From the IMG/VR virus record IMGVR_UViG_3300047317_001031, positions 64,001 through 128,000 of that record: a stretch of 64,000 bases of DNA; one strand, given 5' to 3'. The DNA comes from a virus. A program made the translations under genes and the position numbers. Position 1 is the first letter of the stretch; every line of letters starts with the position of its first letter. Shown piece after piece: positions 59,840 to 64,000 of this stretch. The notes beneath the pieces were generated by a model. It made no database searches and was not told where the DNA came from. It worked only from the letters and a program-made list of their open reading frames with translations.

Positions 59840-59963
59840 AGTATTCCCTGATTCCATGAACGTGTTCCCCGATTTCCCAAGTCCGCCTACAAAGCGTTGG
59901 TGCAAGCGCTACCGCTGCCGTTGGTTACGACGACGTGCAAGACGAAGCGTATTCTCAGATTAA
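59827..59963 (+). CDS. small basic peptide
   Basis: About 45 residues from GTG 59827 (or ATG 59856, 35 residues). Arg-rich C-terminus with CKRYRCRW. Overlaps the previous stop. Could be noise. Confidence 0.3.
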
Positions 59964-59991
59964 AATCTTTGTTCGGAAATAAGAACAAGGC

Positions 59992-60021
59992 TTGACAAAA
60001 CATATGACGACAGGATACGCT
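59992..60021 (+). promoter_or_regulatory. promoter upstream of the tRNA array
   Basis: TTGACA, 18 bases, TACGCT, then six bases to the ATG at 60028. First perfect -35 hexamer seen. May drive the short ORF and, if the terminator at 60200 is read through, the tRNA array. Confidence 0.6.
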
Positions 60022-60027
60022 CTAGGC

Positions 60028-60168
60028 ATGAGAACCGTAGGCATAGTCTCAGAACAGCCCAAGCCGTCCGCAAAAACAGCGGATTGCTTTAGCTATGCCC
60101 GCCAATCGTGGAATATTATGACCTTGAATTTCGGGAACACGCACGGTTGGAGCGGAACAGGCGGCTAA
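60028..60168 (+). CDS. 46-residue leaderless ORF
   Basis: ATG six bases after the -10 box; no ribosome site. Ends in a Gly/Ser/Thr-rich tail (NTHGWSGTGG). No family recognised. The promoter spacing matches the other leaderless genes, which is its main support. Confidence 0.4.
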   Translation: MRTVGIVSEQPKPSAKTADCFSYARQSWNIMTLNFGNTHGWSGTGG

Positions 60169-60199
60169 GTCGGAAGGTAGTCTCAATCAAGTTTGAGAG

Positions 60200-60231
60200 C
60201 ACCTCTCGGCAATAGCCGGGGGGTGTTTCTC
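60200..60231 (+). terminator. intrinsic terminator or attenuator before the tRNA array
   Basis: CACCTCTCGGC, loop AATA, GCCGGGGGGTG (11 bp with G-U pairs) then TTTCTCTT. A weaker hairpin TCTCAA/TTGAGA is at 60181-60198. It sits between the promoter and tRNA-His, so it may attenuate or process tRNA transcription. Confidence 0.65.
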
Positions 60232-60238
60232 TTATATG

Positions 60239-60314
60239 GGGTCGGATGCCGAAGCGTCGAGGCGCATGCCTGTGAAGCATGATCAAGCGGATTCGAGTTC
60301 CGCTCGACCCACCA
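60239..60314 (+). tRNA. tRNA-His (GTG)
   Basis: Loop CTGTGAA between CATGC and GCATG, acceptor GGGTCGG/TCGACCC, A73, CCA encoded. G at 60238 could serve as G-1. Confidence 0.85.
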
Positions 60315-60350
60315 AGTTTGAACCTTGAAAATTGAATACGAAACAAAATC

Positions 60351-60442
60351 GCCTGCTTAATGTAACGATAGCATGGCCTGTTTGCTCATGGGATTCTCAT
60401 GCGCAAACAGGAGAGAGACGTTCAACTCGTCAGCGGGCGCCA
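60351..60442 (+). tRNA. tRNA-like element, no readable anticodon
   Basis: 92 bases. Acceptor-like GCCTGCT/AGCGGGC, G, CCA; D-arm-like ATGT...GCAT; T-loop TTCAACT. Instead of an anticodon arm, CCTGTTTGC pairs with GCAAACAGG (nine bp) and CATG with CATG around loop GGATTCT. Class II variable-arm interpretations were tried and do not give a standard anticodon. A degenerate tRNA, a tRNA mimic, or a tRNA with an insertion. Confidence 0.45.
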
Positions 60443-60447
60443 ATTTT

Positions 60448-60536
60448 GGAGAGATGGCCGAATCAGGTAAGGCAACGCACTGCTAAGGCGTCGAGTCCGT
60501 AAGGATGTATGGGTTCAAATCCCATTCTCTCCGCCA
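60448..60536 (+). tRNA. tRNA-Ser (GCT)
   Basis: Loop CTGCTAA, class II long variable arm (GAGTCCGTAAGGATGT), acceptor GGAGAGA/TTCTCTCC, G73, CCA encoded. Confidence 0.92.
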
Positions 60537-60540
60537 ATAT

Positions 60541-60612
60541 GCCGGGGGTTCCAGTGAACAGCGAAGTCTCCAAAACTTCGCGCGCTCAGATCAGCACTGA
60601 GACCCGGTGCCA
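60541..60612 (+). tRNA. tRNA-Trp (CCA), atypical
   Basis: Anticodon stem CGAAGT/ACTTCG, loop CTCCAAA. Acceptor GCCGGG/CCCGGT, G73, CCA. The D-arm is very short (GTTC, CAGT, GAAC) and the T loop is ATCAGCA, lacking TTC. Functional state uncertain. Confidence 0.6.
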
Positions 60613-60613
60613 T

Positions 60614-60689
60614 CCCAGGATAGCTCAGACGGAAGAGCACTTGTTTGAAGCACAAGGGGTCGCGGGCTCGAAATCCGCTCCTGGGGCCA
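60614..60689 (+). tRNA. tRNA-Phe (GAA)
   Basis: CTTGT, TTGAAGC, ACAAG; acceptor CCCAGGA/TCCTGGG, G73, CCA encoded; T-loop CTCGAAA-like. Confidence 0.88.
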
Positions 60690-60708
60690 ATAAAATCGGA
60701 GAACATGC

Positions 60709-60888
60709 ATGACCGGAGATCGCACACGATACTTTCCGAGTATCCTGTACGTTGACTTGATTCAGTATATCGACTTCGCAACAACGAAACGATGGAAACG
60801 CCGTCGCGTTCGTCGGGATTCAAAGCGGTACACGCAAGAGGGGTCTGCGGAACTTGCGTGTGGGATATCGTCAACCTCGCAGCGATGA
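60709..60888 (+). CDS. 59-residue ORF inside the tRNA array
   Basis: ATG 60709 behind CGGAGA; hydrophilic and basic (TKRWKRRRVRRDSKRYTQEGS). Stop in the gap before tRNA-Arg. No family recognised; may be chance, but the ribosome site is reasonable. Confidence 0.35.
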   Translation: MTGDRTRYFPSILYVDLIQYIDFATTKRWKRRRVRRDSKRYTQEGSAELACGISSTSQR

Positions 60889-60911
60889 TCGCGAAAAATG
60901 CGAGGAAACAT

Positions 60912-60987
60912 ATCCCCGTAGCTCAGTGAATAGAGCGTCTGGCTACGAACTAGAAGGCCGCGAGTTTGATCCTCGCCGGGGATTCCA
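60912..60987 (+). tRNA. tRNA-Arg (ACG)
   Basis: TCTGG, CTACGAA, CTAGA; acceptor ATCCCCG/CGGGGAT, T73, CCA encoded; T arm GCGAG/CTCGC. Confidence 0.88.
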
Positions 60988-60991
60988 TAAC

Positions 60992-61065
60992 GGGGATGTC
61001 GCCAAGCGGCCAAGGCAATCGGTTTGCACCCGATCATTTCGAGAGTTCGAGTCTCTCCATCTCCA
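60992..61065 (+). tRNA. tRNA-Ala (TGC)
   Basis: ATCGG, TTTGCAC, CCGAT. The acceptor GGGGATG/CATCTCC contains the G3-U70 wobble that identifies alanine tRNAs, and A73. CCA not encoded. Confidence 0.85.
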
Positions 61066-61078
61066 CAAGAAAGGGACT

Positions 61079-61255
61079 ATGATGATCGGCTACGGCGTCG
61101 AGAGACAAATCCCATGTTGCCCCGGCCATGACAAAACGGTATGGCCCGGTAACGCAAGACGTAAAAGAGAAACTGTAGAACGCTTACATCGTATCGCTAA
61201 AAAGCGCGGGCGACGTGAGGGGAAAAGACAAGTTGAAGAACAGATAAATGGATAA
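61079..61255 (+). CDS. 58-residue basic protein in the tRNA array
   Basis: MMIGYGVERQIPCCPGHDKTVW then a charged helix. Starts behind AAAGGGA. CCPGHDK recalls short phage proteins near tRNA clusters. Function unknown. Confidence 0.45.
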   Translation: MMIGYGVERQIPCCPGHDKTVWPGNARRKRETVERLHRIAKKRGRREGKRQVEEQING

Positions 61256-61259
61256 TCAT

Positions 61260-61333
61260 TCCTCGCTCGTTCAAAGGTAGGACGGCTGGTTGTTACCCAG
61301 CGAATCGGTGTTCGAGTCACTGGCGAGGAGCCA
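61260..61333 (+). tRNA. tRNA-Asn (GTT)
   Basis: GCTGG, TTGTTAC, CCAGC; acceptor TCCTCGC/GCGAGGA, G73, CCA encoded. Confidence 0.9.
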
Positions 61334-61339
61334 ATCTTC

Positions 61340-61414
61340 GTGCGCGTGAAGGGAATCGGTATACCTCCGTCGCTTAAAACGATGGGCTTGCAAGTTCGAG
61401 GCTTGTCGCGCACA
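61340..61414 (+). tRNA. tRNA-Leu (TAA) with short variable loop
   Basis: CGTCG, CTTAAAA, CGATG; acceptor GTGCGCG/CGCGCAC, A73. The variable region is only five bases (GGCTT) instead of the long leucine arm; the D stem is weak. CCA not encoded. Confidence 0.75.
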
Positions 61415-61419
61415 TTATT

Positions 61420-61797
61420 CTAGATAACCCCAAACTGATTCTTCACTTCTTGAAGTTGTTTCCCAATCTCCTCAATAATTTCGTCTTTAAGGCCGATTTG
61501 AAAATGAAGGGCATTGACGATACGGCCTCGCTCCTCAAGTAGCGCGTCTAAGAGACGAAACGTGTCTTCTTTAAGGGAAATAATTTCTTGTTGAGAAGAA
61601 ATTGTTTGCTTGTTCGCAGAAATGGTCTCTTCCAATAATGCCAAATGCGTAATAAGATCATCGTTTGATTTGAGTATATCTTCCCCCGTCTTAATCGTAT
61701 CTTTTAATATGTTGTTTGTTTTTACGAGAAAGTAATAATTCCCGATCCCATACATGAGAAGAAGAACCATGACCGAAACGATGGAGATTTCGTACAT
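61420..61797 (-). CDS. membrane-anchored coiled-coil protein
   Basis: 125 residues from ATG 61797 (an upstream ATG at 61860 would start at the edge of a tRNA). N-terminal membrane helix (ISIVSVMVLLLMYGIGNYYFL), then a long charged coiled coil (LLEETISANKQTISSQQEIISLKEDTF). Opposite strand within the tRNA array. Function unknown. Confidence 0.65.
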   Translation of the reverse strand: MYEISIVSVMVLLLMYGIGNYYFLVKTNNILKDTIKTGEDILKSNDDLITHLALLEETISANKQTISSQQEIISLKEDTFRLLDALLEERGRIVNALHFQIGLKDEIIEEIGKQLQEVKNQFGVI

Positions 61798-61860
61798 GCG
61801 AGAATAGTTCGTACAAGGGATGCCCGATCCTATCGAGGATATGATGAAATTAGGAAGCAT

Positions 61861-61934
61861 GCTCCACTAGCACAATTGGTAGATGCAGCGGATTCAAGTC
61901 CCGCGTGTTCTCCGTTCGAGTCGGAGGTGGAGCA
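61861..61934 (+). tRNA. tRNA-Leu (CAA) with short variable loop
   Basis: GCGGA, TTCAAGT, CCCGC; acceptor GCTCCAC/GTGGAGC, A73. Variable loop GTGTT (five bases). CCA not encoded. Confidence 0.8.
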
Positions 61935-61941
61935 TAATCTT

Positions 61942-62016
61942 CTCGGTGTAGCAGAGCGGTACATGCGGCAGGTTTAGGCCCTGCGTCTTCGGGAGGTTCG
62001 AATCCTCTCACCGAGA
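61942..62016 (+). tRNA. tRNA-Leu (TAG) with short variable loop
   Basis: GCAGG, TTTAGGC, CCTGC; acceptor CTCGGTG/CACCGAG, A73; variable loop GTCTTCG (seven bases). CCA not encoded. Confidence 0.8.
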
Positions 62017-62019
62017 TAT

Positions 62020-62094
62020 GGGGATGTAGCAGAACGGTATATGCGCTACCTTGAGGAGGTAGGTCTCTTGCTGGTTCGAGTCCAGTCTTCCCCA
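62020..62094 (+). tRNA. tRNA-Leu (GAG) with short variable loop
   Basis: CTACC, TTGAGGA, GGTAG; acceptor GGGGATG/CTTCCCC (one mismatch), A73; variable loop GTCTCTT. Very similar to the TAG copy. CCA not encoded. Confidence 0.78.
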
Positions 62095-62109
62095 TTTGAC
62101 AAAATACAT

Positions 62110-62188
62110 GAGCGGATGCGTGAGAGGTTGAAACGGATGGGCTGTAACCCCATTGGAAACCGCGTTGGTTCGAATCCAACTCCGCTCA
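62110..62188 (+). tRNA. tRNA-Tyr (GTA)
   Basis: ATGGG, CTGTAAC, CCCAT; acceptor GAGCGGA/TCCGCTC, A73; class II variable region TGGAAACCGC present, unlike the leucine tRNAs. Confidence 0.9.
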
Positions 62189-62195
62189 TATTCCA

Positions 62196-62267
62196 CTCCC
62201 AGTAACTCAGTGGTAGAGTGCCTTCCTCATAAGAAGATCGGCGCATGTTCGAATCATGCCTGGGAGA
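62196..62267 (+). tRNA. tRNA-Met/Ile (CAT), copy 1
   Basis: Loop CTCATAA, acceptor CTCCCAG/CTGGGAG, A73; the first anticodon-stem pair is weak. Could be Met or lysidine-modified Ile. Confidence 0.82.
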
Positions 62268-62271
62268 CTAT

Positions 62272-62344
62272 GCGAGAGTATATCAGTTGGCAGATAGTTT
62301 CCCTCATAAGGAAAAGGTCGGCGGTTCAATTCCGCTCTCTCGCT
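62272..62344 (+). tRNA. tRNA-Met/Ile (CAT), copy 2
   Basis: TTTCC, CTCATAA, GGAAA; acceptor GCGAGAG/CTCTCGC, T73. Its 3' end overlaps the 3' end of the convergent HNH gene. One of the two CAT tRNAs may be tRNA-Ile2. Confidence 0.82.
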
Positions 62345-62856
62345 CTTTCCATTGCGCGTTGCCAAACTCGTCCGCATAATACTTGAGAAGCGTGATGCGG
62401 CGTAACATTGTAATATCTCGCGATTACACCAACTCTTACACCTGCTGCACGTTTTTCAAACATCTCTAAAACTTGCTTCTCCGTGAGTTTCGAGGATTTA
62501 TGGTTCTCACCACAAGCGATAGATGCATCTGGCATCTTCATGCCTCTAGTATAAAAAAGTCTTCCTTTATCGCGACAATCTATCATGTTTGCGCTTGGCG
62601 TTCCGCTAAAAAGATGAAGCGGATTCACGCAAGAAGGATTATCACACGTATGGCATACAAAAAGTGATGGATCAATCCATCTTCCCCTATGTAGGGCCAA
62701 AGAAACTCGGGTTGCTTGATAGAGTCTCCCCTGAATTTTTATTCGACCATATCCATTGGATGTTGCTCTCCGCCAAATCCAGCATTCTCCTACGACGATA
62801 TATGCACGATTGAAATTTTCACGTAATGCGTCCGTAATAATAAATGGAATTTCCAT
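62326..62856 (-). CDS. HNH homing endonuclease in the tRNA array
   Basis: 176 residues. FVCHTCDNPSCVNPLHLFSGTPSANMIDCRDKGR (Cys68, Cys71, Cys76, His81) is the HNH_3-type homing-nuclease core; the C-terminus has an HTH-like region (VGVIARYYNVTPHHASQVLCG). Its last six codons overlap the end of a tRNA gene, so its downstream boundary is the tRNA itself. Confidence 0.92.
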   Translation of the reverse strand: MEIPFIITDALRENFNRAYIVVGECWIWRRATSNGYGRIKIQGRLYQATRVSLALHRGRWIDPSLFVCHTCDNPSCVNPLHLFSGTPSANMIDCRDKGRLFYTRGMKMPDASIACGENHKSSKLTEKQVLEMFEKRAAGVRVGVIARYYNVTPHHASQVLCGRVWQRAMERARERN

Positions 62857-62910
62857 GTGTTAATTTTCTCACGCAATTAACAAAGATGTCAACACGTTGC
62901 TTTTCACTAT

Positions 62911-62987
62911 CGAGATGTAGTTCAGCTTGGTAGAACGCCGACTTCGGGAGCCGGAGGCCGCAGGTTCGATTCCTGTCATCTCGACCA
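62911..62987 (+). tRNA. tRNA-Pro (CGG)
   Basis: CCGAC, TTCGGGA, GCCGG (one mismatch); acceptor CGAGATG/CATCTCG, A73, CCA encoded. Confidence 0.88.
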
Positions 62988-62997
62988 TTTCTTTTAC

Positions 62998-63073
62998 GCC
63001 GACGTAGCTCATGTGGTAGAGTACCGCCCTTGTAATGCGGATGTGATCGGTTCGAGCCCGATCGTCGGCTCCA
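62998..63073 (+). tRNA. tRNA-Thr (TGT)
   Basis: CCGCC, CTTGTAA, TGCGG; acceptor GCCGACG/CGTCGGC, T73, CCA encoded. Confidence 0.88.
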
Positions 63074-63078
63074 ATCAT

Positions 63079-63152
63079 CGAGGAGTGGTGTAACGGTAAC
63101 ACGGGTGCTTTGGGAGCATTTGATCGGAGTTCAATTCTCCGCTCTTCGACCA
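63079..63152 (+). tRNA. tRNA-Pro (TGG)
   Basis: GGTGC, TTTGGGA, GCATT (two G-U pairs); acceptor CGAGGAG/CTCTTCG with a G-T pair, A73, CCA encoded. Confidence 0.8.
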
Positions 63153-63168
63153 TTTATCCGCCGTCGTA

Positions 63169-63234
63169 GGGACCGTGGCGCGGATGTATACATGGCTGCA
63201 TAAGGCGCGTCGAGTGCAGTGCAAAACGGTCTCA
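63169..63234 (+). tRNA. tRNA-like element or remnant
   Basis: An 8-bp acceptor-like helix GGGACCGT/ACGGTCTC encloses about 50 bases, but no standard anticodon arm or TTC T loop can be drawn (GCA is present near the middle). 66 bases, no CCA. Degenerate tRNA or unrelated hairpin. Confidence 0.35.
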
Positions 63235-63237
63235 CTT

Positions 63238-63313
63238 GTCGGTGTAGTTTAGCGGCCAAAATCGGTGACTTTTAATCACCTTATCGTGGGTTCGAGTCCC
63301 ACCACCGACCCCA
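63238..63313 (+). tRNA. tRNA-Lys (TTT)
   Basis: GGTGA, CTTTTAA, TCACC; acceptor GTCGGTG/CACCGAC; C73 rather than the usual A73; CCA encoded. Confidence 0.85.
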
Positions 63314-63319
63314 ATCTTT

Positions 63320-63392
63320 ACCCCCGTAGCGAAACGGATAACGCATCCCTTTCCTAGAGGGAAGATACTCGGTTCAATTCCGAGCGGGGGTT
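63320..63392 (+). tRNA. tRNA-Arg (CCT)
   Basis: TCCCT, TTCCTAG, AGGGA; acceptor ACCCCCG/CGGGGGT, T73; CCA only partly encoded. Confidence 0.85.
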
Positions 63393-63414
63393 CATCATCA
63401 AGGAGAAGATAGAA

Positions 63415-63471
63415 ATGTGTGAACATGGCGTTGCCGTTCATGTCCCTTGCGTGGAGTGCGAATCACAATAG
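63415..63471 (+). CDS. 18-residue Cys/His mini-ORF
   Basis: MCEHGVAVHVPCVECESQ behind AAGGAG; CxHG...PCxxC could bind zinc. Very short, so tentative; similar CxHG-PCxxC peptides occur in phage genomes. Confidence 0.35.
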   Translation: MCEHGVAVHVPCVECESQ

Positions 63472-63486
63472 CTCCGCGCTTCATAA

Positions 63487-63560
63487 TCCCGAGTCGTCTA
63501 ACGGTAGGACGGAACCCTCTGAAGGTTCTTATCGGTGTTCGAATCACTGCTCGGGAGCCA
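63487..63560 (+). tRNA. tRNA-Gln (CTG)
   Basis: GAACC, CTCTGAA, GGTTC; acceptor TCCCGAG/CTCGGGA, G73, CCA encoded. Confidence 0.9.
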
Positions 63561-63564
63561 ATTC

Positions 63565-63638
63565 GCGCGGGTAGCCTAGTGGATTCAGGCATCGAGCTTC
63601 TACCTCGAACGACGGGAGTTCAAATCTCCCTCCGCGCT
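63565..63638 (+). tRNA. tRNA-Arg (TCT)
   Basis: TCGAG, CTTCTAC, CTCGA; acceptor GCGCGGG/TCCGCGC with one G-T pair, T73; CCA not fully encoded. Confidence 0.88.
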
Positions 63639-63641
63639 CAT

Positions 63642-63712
63642 TCCGGGTTCGGCTAATGGTAAGCCGATGGTTTTTGGTACCATCTATCGGAGTTCGAGTC
63701 TCTGGCCCGGAG
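63642..63712 (+). tRNA. tRNA-Gln (TTG)
   Basis: ATGGT, TTTTGGT, ACCAT; acceptor TCCGGGT/GCCCGGA, G73; CCA replaced by TCA. Confidence 0.82.
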
Positions 63713-63716
63713 TCAT

Positions 63717-63790
63717 GCACCCGTAGTTTAGTGATAGAATTCCTGATTGGTATTCAGAGGGCGCGGTTTTGATTACCGCCGGGTGCTCCA
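63717..63790 (+). tRNA. tRNA-Thr (GGT)
   Basis: CTGA, TTGGTAT, TCAG; acceptor GCACCCG/CGGGTGC, T73, CCA encoded. Confidence 0.85.
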
Positions 63791-63814
63791 TCTTTCACGA
63801 TATAATTGCTTCAT

Positions 63815-63892
63815 GCTTCCGTAGCTCAGTTTGGTAGAGCGTCTCATTCGTAACGAGAAGGTTCATCGGTTCGATCCCGATCGGAAGCTCCA
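63815..63892 (+). tRNA. tRNA-Thr (CGT)
   Basis: TCTCA, TTCGTAA, CGAGA (one mismatch); acceptor GCTTCCG/CGGAAGC, T73, CCA encoded. Third threonine isoacceptor in the array. Confidence 0.85.
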
Positions 63893-63893
63893 T

Positions 63894-63965
63894 GCGTTCG
63901 TGGCCTAACGGACAAGGCGACAGTCTTCGAAATTGTTGATGGCGGTTCAACTCCGCCCGAACGCT
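63894..63965 (+). tRNA. tRNA-Arg (TCG)
   Basis: ACAGT, CTTCGAA, ATTGT; acceptor GCGTTCG/CGAACGC, T73. With ACG, CCT and TCT it makes four arginine isoacceptors. Confidence 0.86.
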
Positions 63966-63976
63966 TTGAAATAAAT

Positions 63977-64000
63977 GACGGTGTGGTGAAATGGGAACGC
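63977..64000 (+). tRNA. partial tRNA at window edge
   Basis: GACGGTGTGGTGAAATGGGAACGC looks like an acceptor strand plus D arm of another tRNA cut by the window end. Isotype cannot be read. Confidence 0.4.

Overview
The window is a stretch of a large contractile-tailed (myovirus-type) bacteriophage genome. It carries a terminase, portal, scaffold-like protein, major capsid protein, contractile sheath, tube, frameshifted tail chaperone, tape measure, baseplate hub/spike/wedge proteins and a fiber in canonical order. A lysis cassette, a replication module and a very large tRNA array follow. No ribosomal RNA or housekeeping operon is present and no integrase was seen. The host cannot be named from sequence alone. 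The GH24-type endolysin, signal peptides, a lipobox lipoprotein, TTGAC(A/T)/TAnnnT promoters and sugar-nucleotide genes fit a bacterial host, perhaps with an LPS-like envelope, but this is inference.

Layout. 1-4770 (minus strand): a tightly overlapping operon of small hypothetical, zinc-finger-like and regulatory (XRE) genes. 4781-11714 (plus): a basic histone-like/coiled-coil protein, then a glycan locus (GT9- and GT4-like glycosyltransferases, RmlC- and RmlD-like enzymes, an NAD-dependent epimerase, two SAM methyltransferases, a dual-specificity phosphatase). 11715-37735: virion morphogenesis from an intein-containing terminase to the fiber, with a stand-alone CheY-like receiver among the head-tail genes and a GIY-YIG endonuclease between baseplate genes. 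37732-42100: an accessory region with a lipoprotein, a RelE-type toxin-antitoxin pair, a RepL-like winged-helix protein, tandem palindromes, an HNH nuclease and small proteins. 42134-49702: four exported proteins including a GH26-like hydrolase, then lysis genes interleaved with two paralogous, independently transcribed genes and a candidate noncoding RNA. 49701-53034: small genes on both strands. 53141-59963: DUF1376-type replication protein, DnaB-like helicase, two HNH nucleases, an intein-interrupted cytosine-5 methyltransferase and small genes. 59992-64000: a promoter followed by at least 26 recognisable tRNA genes (one more is cut by the window edge), two tRNA-like elements, a few small ORFs and another HNH nuclease.

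Points that stand out: (i) two inteins, each interrupting the catalytic centre of its host enzyme (the P-loop of TerL and the catalytic Cys of the methyltransferase); (ii) an intact CheY receiver in the virion operon; (iii) a GGGAAAC -1 frameshift site in the tail chaperone; (iv) four genes whose -10 box lies 6-7 bases before the start codon, implying leaderless mRNAs; (v) four leucine-anticodon tRNAs with short, class-I-like variable loops; (vi) an over-represented 8-mer TCGCATGG (at least 21 copies on both strands); (vii) tandem 28-bp palindromes near a RepL-like gene and a toxin-antitoxin pair. All family assignments rest on motif reading by eye; no database search was run.
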